DNA of 64,000 bases from Flavobacterium sinopsychrotolerans (GCF_900110375.1 NZ_FODN01000004.1:1-64000), one strand, 5' to 3'; positions 1 through 8,450 are shown, counted from the first letter of the stretch. Notes: generated by a model not told the origin, from the sequence alone. Numbers and translations are program-made.

Positions 1-57
1 TTGGACATGCTAACTTAGCCATCACAGAAAGTTAAGAAATAATCTTAATTTTAGCCT

Positions 58-357
58 ATGAAACAAGTCCGCAAAATTTATGACAAAGCTTTTAAAGGAA
101 AAGCCGTTCAATTGAGTTATGATAGAACAAATGTATCAGAACTCGCCAGAGAGTTGGGAGTCACAGCACCACAGTTGTATAAATGGCGTAAAGAGTTTGA
201 GGAATTTGGAGAAGGAAGTTTTCCTGGGAAAGGAAATTTAAAACTCACTCCCGAGCAAGAAAAAATCCACGAACTGGAGAAAAGACTCAAAGATGCCGAG
301 TTAGAACGTGATATATTAAAAAAAGCAATCGGCATTTTTTCCAAGAGCGTTCGATGA
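58..357 (+). CDS. IS3-family transposase OrfA
   Basis: A 99-residue DNA-binding subunit of the IS3 transposase. The N-terminal half is a helix-turn-helix of the transposase_8/IS3 OrfA class (around residues 10-50, with ELARELGVTAPQLYKWRKEF), which recognises the terminal repeats. The C-terminal half is a leucine-zipper-like coiled coil (residues 60-92) used for multimerisation. Its stop overlaps the orfB start in an ATGA. A run of seven A residues followed by G at 318-325 near its end is a likely -1 frameshift site that would fuse it to OrfB. The gene appears intact. Confidence 0.93.
   Translation: MKQVRKIYDKAFKGKAVQLSYDRTNVSELARELGVTAPQLYKWRKEFEEFGEGSFPGKGNLKLTPEQEKIHELEKRLKDAELERDILKKAIGIFSKSVR
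318..325 (+). other. Probable programmed -1 frameshift heptamer in the IS3 element
   Basis: The sequence A-AAA-AAA-G lies in the orfA frame over two lysine codons and one alanine codon. Shifting by -1 here enters the orfB frame at base 324, and that frame is open without a stop from 324 to the orfB ATG at 354 and on to 1232. A6G or A7G slip sites of this kind produce the OrfAB transposase in many IS3-family elements. That it operates here is inference. Confidence 0.7.
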
Positions 358-1232
358 TTTATAGTTTCATAAAAAGCAATGAACAACTATTCCCGATTGA
401 AAAAATGTGCAAAGTTCTACAAGTGAGCAGCGGAAGTTATTACCGATGGAAAAAACAAGCAATCACAGCAAGACAACAACTAAAAATTACCATAAAGGAA
501 CAGATAACATTGATTTATTTTGCAGCCAAGCAAAGATATGGAAGTCCTAGAATAACATTGGAATTACAGTATTTAGGTTATAAAGTTTCACGAATTACAG
601 TTGCAAAATATATGAAAGAACTTGGCTTACGGAGCAAATTAAGCAAGAAGTTCAAAGTTACAACCAACTCAAATCATAATTATTTAGTTGTCGAAAATGT
701 ATTAAACAGAGAGTTTATTGTAAAAATGCCTTCAAAAGTTTGGGTTTCGGATATTACATATATCCAAACTAAAGAGGGGTTTGTATATCTGACCACTATT
801 ATGGATTTATACGACAGAAAAATTATCGGTTGGAGTTTGAGTGACGGAATGAGTACAGAAGAAACTACGCTTGGAGCTTGGAAAATGGCGGTTAAAAACC
901 GAGATATTGATGAAGGTTTGATTTTTCATTCTGACAGAGGTGTTCAATATGCCAGTAAAAAGTTTGTAAATGTTCTTGATTCCTATAAAAAAATAACCCG
1001 CAGTATGAGCCGTAAAGGAAATTGCTGGGATAATGCTGTGGCGGAAAGCTTCTTCAAATCTTTGAAAACGGAATTGATTTATGGGAACAAACTGATTTCT
1101 AAAGAACAAATGAAACTAGAAATCTTTGAATACATTGAAATTTGGTACAATAGAAAAAGGAGACATTCTGCTTTGAATTATGCAACTATTGAAGAATTTA
1201 ATAATCAAATTAATTACAAAAATGTAGCTTAA
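354..1232 (+). CDS. IS3-family transposase OrfB (DDE integrase domain)
   Basis: The 292-residue catalytic part of the IS3 transposase, with an N-terminal HTH_21-type region followed by the rve integrase core. The DDE triad is visible: D in WVSDITYI (about residue 131), D in FHSDRGVQYA (about 193), and E in NCWDNAVAESFFKSLKTE (about 229). The conserved C-terminal YNRKRRHSALNY tail is present. The ATG at 354 overlaps the orfA stop; the active form is more likely the OrfAB fusion made by frameshifting at 318-325. There is no internal stop or truncation, so the element could be active. Confidence 0.95.
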   Translation: MIYSFIKSNEQLFPIEKMCKVLQVSSGSYYRWKKQAITARQQLKITIKEQITLIYFAAKQRYGSPRITLELQYLGYKVSRITVAKYMKELGLRSKLSKKFKVTTNSNHNYLVVENVLNREFIVKMPSKVWVSDITYIQTKEGFVYLTTIMDLYDRKIIGWSLSDGMSTEETTLGAWKMAVKNRDIDEGLIFHSDRGVQYASKKFVNVLDSYKKITRSMSRKGNCWDNAVAESFFKSLKTELIYGNKLISKEQMKLEIFEYIEIWYNRKRRHSALNYATIEEFNNQINYKNVA

Positions 1233-1323
1233 CTTAATGTGCAGTTTTTATTTGCATATCCAGTTCACTATTAATTCTTTATAAATATTTTGAGTAAAGA
1301 ATCTTTTCGATTACCTTTAAACT

Positions 1324-1387
1324 GTGAATGATATAACTTTTATTAACAATTGTATAACACTTTGAGCGTACAATCAAAATACATTTG
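1324..1387 (+). promoter_or_regulatory. Composite stress promoter copy 1
   Basis: Box 1 GTGAATGATATAAC is at 1324-1337. Box 2 GTATAAC is at 1352-1358, 21 bp after the ATATAAC half of box 1. The -7 box TACATTTG is at 1380-1387, its TTTG starting 32 bp after box 2. It lies upstream of the small membrane protein at 1503, leaving a leader of roughly 110 bases. This copy has the best match to both the new motif and the standard TAnnTTTG box. Confidence 0.8.
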
Positions 1388-1502
1388 TAATGTAATTATC
1401 ACTTCTGCAAAAGGAGCTTTAATTATTTAAAGTGGATGTTTTTAAACCAATTCGGTTAAAAACATCCGCTAAAAAAAGTATAAATCTTAAAAAAGAAAAA
1501 TC

Positions 1503-1697
1503 ATGAATCTTAAAAGAATATTTGGAGCGTTACTTACTGCTCTTGGAATAGGTGGACTTATTTACACTGCAGTCATATTTGCAAGTACTTCAGGCGAAAC
1601 AACGGATATTAAAGCACTAATCATTTACGGAGTATTAGGTATACTATTCTTTGTTTCAGGAATTAGCTTAGTTCGTACAACAAAAGACGAATCATAA
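1503..1697 (+). CDS. Small two-helix membrane protein
   Basis: A 64-residue protein with two hydrophobic segments (about residues 7-27 and 39-57) joined by a short polar loop containing TSGETTD, ending in a charged KDES tail. It looks like a small inner-membrane hairpin protein. I do not recognise a named family. It has its own upstream copy of the composite stress promoter and a terminator-like hairpin downstream, so it is probably a single-gene transcript and an envelope-stress target. The start follows an A-rich leader, as is normal for Bacteroidota. Confidence 0.8.
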   Translation: MNLKRIFGALLTALGIGGLIYTAVIFASTSGETTDIKALIIYGVLGILFFVSGISLVRTTKDES

Positions 1698-1777
1698 ATT
1701 ATATTTCTGCCTGTATGATTCTATTTCTTTAAAACCAATTGAAACAAGCAAGCACAATAAATTGATTACAATCTATA

Positions 1778-1812
1778 ACTTCCTTTTTATTATATAAAAG
1801 GAAGTTTTTTTA
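1778..1812 (+). terminator. Intrinsic terminator after the 1503 gene
   Basis: AACTTCCTTTT pairs with AAAAGGAAGTT across a short AT loop and is followed by a T run. Confidence 0.75.
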
Positions 1813-2170
1813 TTTCCATAGTAATAGCTTTTTTTTTGCATTACCGAACTTAAAATACCAAATAAACCGCTCCATTTTTTAACTCACAGCAGTTTATTTT
1901 ATAACCTACAAATATTCCTGTCTATTTCCAGAGTCTTTTCTGCCAAGACTCTAATTTCATTTCATAATAATCCTGAGATTTATCAGATTAGTAGAAATAT
2001 TTTTTATAAAAATCCTTTAAAAACAACTACTTACCTATCACCTATGAGAAGTTGTATCGCTGAAATCATTTCTTTTTTTTAGTAAATCTAAATGGCCTGA
2101 GTACTTTGATCAACACCGAAATTGTAAAGATTTCATCCTGATTGATTTCAAAAGATTAATTTGACAATAT
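1813..2170. other. Intergenic stretch with no gene seen
   Basis: About 360 bases between the 1503 gene terminator and promoter copy 2. It is AT-rich with stops in all frames. I see no short gene, repeat or hairpin beyond AT-rich noise. Confidence 0.6.
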
Positions 2171-2234
2171 GTGAAAGATGTAATACATATGATTAATTGT
2201 GTAATACTTTAGAAGTATTATAACTCCAACTTTA
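2171..2234 (+). promoter_or_regulatory. Composite stress promoter copy 2
   Basis: Box 1 GTGAAAGATGTAAT is at 2171-2184, box 2 GTGTAAT at 2199-2205 (21-bp spacing), and -7 box CAACTTTA ends at 2234 with its TTTA 32 bp after box 2. It drives the DUF892 fragment and the aldehyde dehydrogenase behind it. Confidence 0.78.
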
Positions 2235-2273
2235 CAATATCGAATTAATGTTCTTCAATAAAATAAAAAACAA

Positions 2274-2642
2274 ATGAAAAGTACCATAACCAAAACTGAT
2301 AAAAATGTCACGCTAGAAAAAGGGAAAGGAAATTCAAATGAAACATTTTCCGAAACTAGTGAAGGCTGTCGAAATATTTTTGTAGAGGAATTAAAAGAAA
2401 TTTACTTTACAGAAAAAGCACTGATTATCTCGATTCCCGTATTGATTAAAAATGCTGTCACTGATGAACTAGCAGACGCACTCAAAGTGCATCTGCAATT
2501 TACAATAGACCATATCAAACGCCTGGAAGAATTTTTTAATTCCATTGGCGAAAAAGACATCATGTTGCAATATGAAGCAATGTATGGTTTGGTAACCCCA
2601 CAAGAAAAACAAGAAATTACAATTAATCCTTCTAAAAAATAA
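2274..2642 (+). CDS. Half-length DUF892 (YciE/YciF-like) protein
   Basis: A 122-residue protein whose residues 33-110 match the first half of the ferritin-like DUF892 family: the opening NIFVEELKEIYFTEKAL helix, then DELADALKVHL and RLEEFFNSIGEK. Family members are usually about 160-190 residues with four helices. Here the protein stops soon after the second helix pair, with an unrelated NPSKK-type tail, so the diiron-type bundle could form only by dimerisation or not at all. YciE/YciF relatives are stress-induced and of unknown activity. The gene ends 3 bp before the aldehyde dehydrogenase start and is probably co-transcribed from promoter copy 2. Confidence 0.8.
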   Translation: MKSTITKTDKNVTLEKGKGNSNETFSETSEGCRNIFVEELKEIYFTEKALIISIPVLIKNAVTDELADALKVHLQFTIDHIKRLEEFFNSIGEKDIMLQYEAMYGLVTPQEKQEITINPSKK

Positions 2643-2645
2643 AAA

Positions 2646-4028
2646 ATGGCTATTCAAACTGTTAATCCATATACCAATAAAGTAGTACGCTCTTTTGAGG
2701 AAATGACTGATAAAGCTGTTGATATGTTGCTTGCGCAATCTGCAAAAACATTCAATTCATGGAAAGAAACTAATTACGAGCAACGTGCTCAAATATTGCA
2801 CAAAGTAGCTGCTTTGATGCGTGAAAAAAAAGAATATCTAGCTAAAATAATAACACTGGAAATGGGTAAATTAATTGCTCAGGCCGAAGGTGAAATTTTA
2901 TTGAGTGCTGATATTTTTGACTATTATGCTACTAACGCTGCGGAATTTTTAGCTGATAAAGAGTTAAAACCTGAATTTGGAAGCGCCTACATTCGTTGTA
3001 GCCCCATTGGTGTAATATTAGGCGTTGAACCATGGAATTTTCCGTTTTATCAAGTGGCGCGTTTTGCTGCTCCAAACCTTATGGTTGGAAACACGGTTCT
3101 TGTAAAACACGCATCAATGGTTCCTCAATGTGCCATTGCTATTGAAGATTTATTTAACGAAGCCGGAGCACCCAATGGTCTTTACACTAATCTTTTGATT
3201 TCTGGAAAAAGAGCATCTTCTTTGGTTGCAGACAAAAGAATAAAAGGAGTTTCACTTACCGGAAGCGAGGAAGCTGGTGCAAGTATAGCATCAGAAGCTG
3301 GAAAATATTTAAAAAAATCAGTACTGGAATTGGGTGGTAGCGATGCTTTCATCATTCTTGAAGACGCAGACATTGACAAAGCTGTTGAATGGGCAGTTGT
3401 AGGTCGAATCAATAATAATGGAGAATGTTGTGTGGCGTCTAAAAGATTTATAGCTGTAGAAGCAATTGCAGATGAATTCATTGAAAAATTCAAAGAAAAA
3501 ATGTCCAACTTAGTTGTTGGTGACCCAATGAACTCCACAACAGAATTAGGGCCGATGAGCAGCGAAGAAGCTGCCGTACACATTATAGATCAAATTAGGA
3601 AATCTGTTGATGCTGGAGCAACCATTTTGCTTGGTGGAACTCGTTCTGATCTTCCAGGTGCTTTTGTACAGCCTACTATTCTAACTGATTTGAAGCCAGA
3701 AATTCCTGCTTATTATGAAGAAATATTTGGACCTGTAGCTTCTTTCTACAGAGTCAAAGATGAACAAGCGGCAATAACATTGACAAATGATTCCAGTTTT
3801 GGGTTAGGATGCTCCATATTTACTCAAGACATAGAACGTGGTAAACGTATCGCTGATAAAATTGATACTGGAATGGTATTTATCAATCACCCAACCTGGA
3901 CCCAACCTGATCTGCCTTTTGGAGGAACTAAAAATTCCGGTTACGGCAGAGAATTATCTGAATTAGGAATTCAAGAATTTGTAAACAAGAAACTCATTCG
4001 TATTAGCGGGCTTTCGGATCCACTATAG
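2646..4028 (+). CDS. NAD(P)-dependent succinate-semialdehyde/aldehyde dehydrogenase
   Basis: A 460-residue aldehyde dehydrogenase of the GabD/YneI-like class, oxidising short-chain aldehydes such as succinate semialdehyde. The cofactor-binding region VEPWNFPFYQ, the LELGGSDAFI glutamate motif, the NNGECCVASKR catalytic cysteine segment and the EEIFGPV motif are all present. The length is normal for the compact SSADH subgroup. It follows the DUF892 gene by 3 bp, so it shares the stress promoter, and precedes two more NAD(P)H/flavin oxidoreductases. The context suggests removal of reactive aldehydes rather than GABA catabolism. The exact substrate cannot be read from sequence. Confidence 0.92.
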   Translation: MAIQTVNPYTNKVVRSFEEMTDKAVDMLLAQSAKTFNSWKETNYEQRAQILHKVAALMREKKEYLAKIITLEMGKLIAQAEGEILLSADIFDYYATNAAEFLADKELKPEFGSAYIRCSPIGVILGVEPWNFPFYQVARFAAPNLMVGNTVLVKHASMVPQCAIAIEDLFNEAGAPNGLYTNLLISGKRASSLVADKRIKGVSLTGSEEAGASIASEAGKYLKKSVLELGGSDAFIILEDADIDKAVEWAVVGRINNNGECCVASKRFIAVEAIADEFIEKFKEKMSNLVVGDPMNSTTELGPMSSEEAAVHIIDQIRKSVDAGATILLGGTRSDLPGAFVQPTILTDLKPEIPAYYEEIFGPVASFYRVKDEQAAITLTNDSSFGLGCSIFTQDIERGKRIADKIDTGMVFINHPTWTQPDLPFGGTKNSGYGRELSELGIQEFVNKKLIRISGLSDPL

Positions 4029-4090
4029 AATAATTAAGGAACAAGATATTGGCCAAAATTCATATTACGGCAAAAAATATATAAATAAAA

Positions 4091-5098
4091 ATGACTACAA
4101 ATCAAATTGTATTGGCCTCAAGACCAAAAGGGATACCAACTCTGAGTAATTTTAGAAATGAAAATGTAAAAATGCCCGAAATTAAAAATGGAGAAATTTT
4201 AGTAAAAGTAATATACTTTTCTGTTGATCCTTACATGCGTGGCAGAATGAATGATATACAATCATATATAGAACCATTTCAAATTGATCAGCCAATAAAA
4301 GGTGCTGCAGTTGCAAAAGTAATAGAAAGTAAATCTAATAAATTTAAACCTGGGGAAGTCATTGTTGGTATGCTGCCTTGGAGCCAGCACTACATTTGTT
4401 CCGAAAAAGAAATCAAAAAAATTGATACTTCTATTGCACCGTCAAGTTATTATTTAGGTGTTTTAGGAATGACAGGACTAACCGCTTATTTTGGTTTTAT
4501 GAACATTTGTAAACCTAAATCCGGAGAAACAGTTGTAATATCCGGAGCAGCTGGAGCTGTTGGTGTAGTAGTTGGACAGATAGCCAAAATTCAAGGCTGT
4601 AGAGTCATTGGAATAACTGGTTCTGATGAGAAAACAAATGTATTAAAGGATGACTTTGGTTTTGATGAAACTATCAACTACAAAACTACCAAAGATATCT
4701 CTAAAGCCATTGCTAAAATATGTCCCGATGGAGTTGATATCTATTTTGATAATGTAGGAGGTGACATTTCGGATGCTGTTATTGCAAATATGAATTTCCA
4801 GGGGCGTATCGCTTTATGCGGACAAATATCGCTATACAATACTATTGAAAAACCCATAGGGCCTCGCCTCCAACCTATATTACTGACCAGAAGTGTACTC
4901 ATGCAGGGCTTTATAATCAGTAATTATCAAAGTGATTTTCCTGAAGGTATAAAACAGCTGTCTACATGGGTCAAAGAAGGTAAATTGAAATTTACTGAAA
5001 CTATAGAACTTGGTTTTGACCAATTACCAAAAGCATTACTGGGATTATTCAAAGGAGAAAATACCGGAAAAATGATTGTTGAATCACAAATGCATTAA
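4091..5098 (+). CDS. NADP-dependent medium-chain oxidoreductase (enone/alkenal reductase type)
   Basis: A 335-residue zinc-independent MDR enzyme of the prostaglandin reductase/CurA/leukotriene B4 12-hydroxydehydrogenase class. The N-terminal SVDPYMRGRMND motif and the Rossmann segment VVISGAAGAVGVVVGQIAK are diagnostic, as is YFDNVGGDISDAV. The expected reaction is NADPH-dependent reduction of alpha,beta-unsaturated carbonyls. It lies 62 bp after the aldehyde dehydrogenase with no terminator between them, so an operon with the stress promoter at 2171 is likely. With its neighbours it suggests electrophile detoxification. Confidence 0.9.
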   Translation: MTTNQIVLASRPKGIPTLSNFRNENVKMPEIKNGEILVKVIYFSVDPYMRGRMNDIQSYIEPFQIDQPIKGAAVAKVIESKSNKFKPGEVIVGMLPWSQHYICSEKEIKKIDTSIAPSSYYLGVLGMTGLTAYFGFMNICKPKSGETVVISGAAGAVGVVVGQIAKIQGCRVIGITGSDEKTNVLKDDFGFDETINYKTTKDISKAIAKICPDGVDIYFDNVGGDISDAVIANMNFQGRIALCGQISLYNTIEKPIGPRLQPILLTRSVLMQGFIISNYQSDFPEGIKQLSTWVKEGKLKFTETIELGFDQLPKALLGLFKGENTGKMIVESQMH

Positions 5099-5205
5099 AT
5101 TGTAAAAGACTTATTTATTGAGAAATACATTATTTTCTTAGCTATTTTAAATTTAAATAAATTAATTATAATTACCTTTATATCAATAATTTAAGATTAT
5201 AAAAC

Positions 5206-6297
5206 ATGAAAACATTAGAATTATTCTTATCTAAAAAAGTTGGCGATTTAACATTAAAAAACCGAATTGTTATGGCACCAATGACAAGATGCCGAGCTAT
5301 TGGGAATATTCCTAATGAATTGATGGCCGAATATTACAAACAACGTTCCGATGCCGGATTAATAATCACCGAAGGAACTTCTCCATCTCCAAATGGGCTT
5401 GGTTATGCCAGGATTCCAGGAATATTTAGTGAATTACAAGTAGAAGGTTGGAAAAAAACAACCAAGGCCGTTCATGAAAATGGTGGAAAAATAATTGTTC
5501 AATTAATGCACTCCGGAAGAATAAGTCATCCATTGAACATGCCTAAAGAATCACAAATTCTTGCTCCTTCTCAAGTGAAAGCCGCTGGACAAATGTGGAC
5601 CGACTTGAAAGGCTTACAAGATTTTTCAATACCAAAAGAGATGACCGCACAAGATCTTTTACATGCTAAAACTGAATATGTAGCAGCTGCTGAAAATGCC
5701 TTATTTGCAGGATTTGATGGTGTCGAATTACATGGTGCCAACGGTTATTTGTTAGAAGAGTTTCTTTCGCCTATAAGCAATATCCGTACGGATCAATATG
5801 GCGGAAGCATTGAAAATAGATGCCGTTTTGTGATTGATGTTGTTACCGCAGTTGCACGAGCCATTGGAAAGGAAAAAACAGGCATTCGTTTATCACCCTA
5901 CGGAGTAGCCAGTGATATGCCTCATTATCCAGAAATTGATGAAACTTACAATTACCTTACTAAAGAACTCAATAAACTGGATATTGCTTATATTCATCTT
6001 GTAGATCATTCCGCTATGGGAGCACCTGCTGTACCCTTGGAAATCAAGAAACTGATTCGTCATAATTTCAAGAACACTTTGATTCTTTGTGGTGGTTATG
6101 ATAAAGAAAGCGCTGAAGCAGCTATTGAAAGCGGGCTTACCGACCTTGTTGCTTTTGGACGTCCTTTTATTAATAATCCTGACTTGGTGGAACGATTTAA
6201 AAATGATTGGCCTTTATCAGAAGATCTTAAAATCGATTTATTTTATTCGGCAGATGAAAAAGGATATACTGATTATCCAATTCATAAAACACAGTAA
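5206..6297 (+). CDS. Old-yellow-enzyme family alkene reductase
   Basis: A 363-residue FMN-dependent TIM-barrel enzyme of the NemA/OYE family. Visible are the N-terminal LKNRIVMAPMTRCRA FMN-binding segment, the HGANGYLLEEFLSP substrate-binding motif with an HxxN pair, RTDQYGGSIENR, and LVAFGRPFINNPDL near the C-terminus. These enzymes reduce activated C=C bonds or nitro groups using NAD(P)H. It is the third oxidoreductase in the row. The 107-bp gap before it holds no convincing copy of the composite promoter, so it may be read through from upstream. Confidence 0.92.
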   Translation: MKTLELFLSKKVGDLTLKNRIVMAPMTRCRAIGNIPNELMAEYYKQRSDAGLIITEGTSPSPNGLGYARIPGIFSELQVEGWKKTTKAVHENGGKIIVQLMHSGRISHPLNMPKESQILAPSQVKAAGQMWTDLKGLQDFSIPKEMTAQDLLHAKTEYVAAAENALFAGFDGVELHGANGYLLEEFLSPISNIRTDQYGGSIENRCRFVIDVVTAVARAIGKEKTGIRLSPYGVASDMPHYPEIDETYNYLTKELNKLDIAYIHLVDHSAMGAPAVPLEIKKLIRHNFKNTLILCGGYDKESAEAAIESGLTDLVAFGRPFINNPDLVERFKNDWPLSEDLKIDLFYSADEKGYTDYPIHKTQ

Positions 6298-6355
6298 TAG
6301 AATTATCACACCTATTAAACATTGAAATATTTATATCATATCAAACAAATGGTGT

Positions 6356-6418
6356 GTGAATAATGCAACTTATTTAATAAATTTTATAATTTTTTTTGGA
6401 TGAATAGAATGAACTTTG
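6356..6418 (+). promoter_or_regulatory. Composite stress promoter copy 3 (Dps)
   Basis: Box 1 GTGAATAATGCAAC is at 6356-6369, box 2 TTATAAT at 6384-6390 (21-bp spacing), and -7 box GAACTTTG at 6411-6418. The TTTG is 31 bp after box 2, one base shorter than the other copies. The leader to the Dps start is about 110 bases. Confidence 0.75.
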
Positions 6419-6532
6419 TAATGTAAAATTTTAGTCTTAATTGCATTATACTGTTTTGAGAATTCAAAAGAAAAGAATTAGACAAAATCGTATTTAAGCA
6501 CAAAAATTAAACAATAATAAAATTCAGAAATT

Positions 6533-7006
6533 ATGAAACTACAAATAGGAATTACGCAAGAACATTTAAAAAACAGTATTTCAATTCTTTCTTCAACTTT
6601 AGCGAATGAAATGACTTTATACATCAAATTAAGAAAATTTCATTGGAACGTTTCAGGCGAAAGTTTTATGGAACTTCATAAATTATTTGAAGGTCAGTAC
6701 ACCCAATTAGAAAAATCTATTGATGAAGTAGCGGAACGCATTAGCAAATTAGGCGGGAAAACAATTGGAACAATGAAAGAGTTTTCAGATTTAACAATAC
6801 TTAAAGAATCACCAAATCATTATCCTTCCCAAAAAGATATGATTAAAGAATTATTAGAAGATCATGAAACTGTTATTGTTCATTTAAGAAAAGATGTTGA
6901 TGTTTCTGCAGAAGAAAATAAGGATGCTGGAACAGCTGATTTCCTGACTGGCTTGATGGAAGCACACGAAACAATGGCATGGACACTAAGAAGGTATTTA
7001 GAATAA
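6533..7006 (+). CDS. dps: Dps-type DNA-protecting miniferritin
   Basis: A 157-residue ferritin-like protein of the Dps family. It carries the ferroxidase signature in two parts: KFHWNVSGESFMELHKLFEGQY and SIDEVAERI (residues 33-70), whose H, D and E residues form the inter-subunit iron site. Dps dodecamers oxidise Fe(II) with hydrogen peroxide, store iron, and in some species coat DNA. It has its own composite stress promoter upstream and is followed by a 50-residue gene and an SDR gene on the same strand. Length and motifs are intact. Confidence 0.94.
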   Translation: MKLQIGITQEHLKNSISILSSTLANEMTLYIKLRKFHWNVSGESFMELHKLFEGQYTQLEKSIDEVAERISKLGGKTIGTMKEFSDLTILKESPNHYPSQKDMIKELLEDHETVIVHLRKDVDVSAEENKDAGTADFLTGLMEAHETMAWTLRRYLE

Positions 7007-7025
7007 TTAAAACGAAATAAATAAA

Positions 7026-7178
7026 ATGGAAAAATCAGAAAACGAAGTTTATTTAGCTTCTAAAAGTTATTGTAAAGTAGGTAAAATAACTCCCAGAGTC
7101 TATAACGAAGAAGATATAGCAAATACAGAAACCAGTTTTGAAAGTTTTGACGAAACGTTATGTATTAAAATGCTTTAG
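7026..7178 (+). CDS. Small hypothetical protein (50 aa)
   Basis: A short open frame starting ATG at 7026 and ending TAG at 7178, 19 bp after dps. The product is acidic and soluble (begins MEKSENEVYLASK, ends CIKML) with two cysteines and no membrane segment. I do not recognise it. Its close spacing and shared direction with dps argue for co-transcription. It could be a chance frame, though the A-rich leader before the ATG is typical of real starts here. Confidence 0.5.
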   Translation: MEKSENEVYLASKSYCKVGKITPRVYNEEDIANTETSFESFDETLCIKML

Positions 7179-7228
7179 TTAAAGAGTTATGCTATTCAAA
7201 ATTTCCATTCATTAAACTAAACTTTAAC

Positions 7229-7990
7229 ATGAAAAAATTAGAGAATAAAGTAGCGATTATAACAGGAGGAGCTGGAAGTATTGGTGAAACAACTGCAAAA
7301 CTTTTCTTAGAAGAAGGTGCAAAAGTGATGTTGGTTGATTTAAATGAAGAAATACTTAAGGAGACTATTGAAAAACTAAATGATAAAAATGTCAAATATT
7401 GTGTTGCTGACGTGTCAAAATCTATAGACGTAGCAAACTATGTTAATGAGACTGTAAAAGCTTATGGAAAAATAGATGTATTTTTTAACAATGCTGGTAT
7501 TGAAGGTATTGTGAAACCTATTGCTGATTATCCAGAAGAAATTTTTGACAAAGTTATTGCGGTTAATGTAAAAGGAACATGGCTAGGAAACAAATATGTT
7601 CTGCCACAAATGAATGATGGCGGGAGTATTATCATGACCTCGTCAGTAGCAGGAATAAATGGAAGTCCGAATGTAAGTGCTTATATCACCAGTAAACATG
7701 CTGTAGTAGGAATTATGCGAGCAACAGCTGTTGAAGGAGCAACGAGAAAAATTCGTGTAAACACTGTTCACCCTTCACCAGTTGATAACCGAATGATGCG
7801 TTCTTTGGAAGAAGGTTTTTCTGCAGGACATGCTGCCGAAGTTAAGAAAAATTTAGAAGCAACTATCCCACTAGGCCGTTATGCTGAACCAATTGAAATT
7901 GCAAAACTAGTAGTTTTTCTTGCCAGTGATGATAGTCAGTTTATTACTGGAACTACCCAAGTAATTGATGGTGGACTAAGTGTACAATAA
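7229..7990 (+). CDS. Short-chain dehydrogenase/reductase
   Basis: A 253-residue classical SDR. The cofactor motif TGGAGSIG is at residues 12-19, with an acidic residue after beta-2 (VDLNEE) favouring NAD(H). The NNAG motif and the catalytic S...YxxxK set (TSSVAGINGSPNVSAYITSK) are present, and the C-terminal FITGTTQVIDGG stretch is typical. The reaction is NAD-dependent alcohol/carbonyl interconversion with unknown substrate. It follows the 50-residue gene by 50 bp and is probably the end of the dps transcript, with a terminator at about 8117. Confidence 0.92.
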   Translation: MKKLENKVAIITGGAGSIGETTAKLFLEEGAKVMLVDLNEEILKETIEKLNDKNVKYCVADVSKSIDVANYVNETVKAYGKIDVFFNNAGIEGIVKPIADYPEEIFDKVIAVNVKGTWLGNKYVLPQMNDGGSIIMTSSVAGINGSPNVSAYITSKHAVVGIMRATAVEGATRKIRVNTVHPSPVDNRMMRSLEEGFSAGHAAEVKKNLEATIPLGRYAEPIEIAKLVVFLASDDSQFITGTTQVIDGGLSVQ

Positions 7991-8116
7991 ATTTAGTAAT
8001 GAAAGTTGGCAAAAATAACGTTTAGAATTTAAAACTCTAAACTATTCAAAAATAAGAATACAGTTCAAAAATGAACTACTAAAAATAATAAGATTAGGTT
8101 GGGTTTTTTGGTTAGG

Positions 8117-8146
8117 AAAAGGCTGTTGGCAACAACAGCTTTTTTA
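8117..8146 (+). terminator. Intrinsic terminator after the SDR gene
   Basis: GGCTGTT pairs with AACAGCT around a small loop, preceded by an A run and followed by six T residues. Confidence 0.75.
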
Positions 8147-8318
8147 TGGAAATAAACTACTTATTTTATTCCTTTTTTAACAAAAACCGTTTCAAATTCA
8201 CCTTCAAATTAATTACTATTTCAACATTTTTATGAATATATTTTGAATCATCTTATCAAGATAGCGTCACTTCAATCTCATTATAATAGATTCATCTACT
8301 ATTATTCTTTTTAAATAT

Positions 8319-8382
8319 GTGAATTTTATAATTTTTATGTAAATTTATATAAACATTTATTAAAATAAATACCTGAAATTTA
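8319..8382 (+). promoter_or_regulatory. Composite stress promoter copy 4
   Basis: Box 1 GTGAATTTTATAAT is at 8319-8332, box 2 ATATAAA at 8347-8353 (21-bp spacing), and -7 box GAAATTTA ends at 8382 with its TTTA 32 bp after box 2. It is upstream of the 8451 gene. The surrounding 7991-8450 gap holds nothing else but the terminator at 8117. Confidence 0.72.
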
Positions 8383-8450
8383 GACTATTATAATTTATAT
8401 TTAAATAAGTAACCAAAATTATTCAGCTGTATTATCTAAAAAAGTTCATT

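Larger units (their letters stand above)
2..1262 (+). mobile_element. IS3-family insertion sequence, apparently complete
   Basis: A complete-looking IS3-type element holding orfA and orfB. The left end reads TGGACATGC and the right end reads GCATATCCA, so the imperfect terminal inverted repeats carry the family's TG...CA tips. A second matched block, GTTAAG, lies at the same distance (29 bases) inside each end, which supports these boundaries. The three bases after the right end are GTT and the single base visible before the left end is T, consistent with a 3-bp target duplication, although two of those bases lie outside the window. The right end is only 62 bp from the first copy of the stress promoter described below. 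Confidence 0.88.

Noticed and set aside
3182..3583. 133-codon minus-strand frame inside the aldehyde dehydrogenase
   Set aside because: A shadow of the real gene, serine/proline-rich with no recognisable motif.
5117..5180. Composite promoter for the OYE gene
   Set aside because: Only a very loose box 1 (ATTGAGAAATACAT) and box 2 (TTTTAAA) at correct spacing; indistinguishable from AT-rich background.
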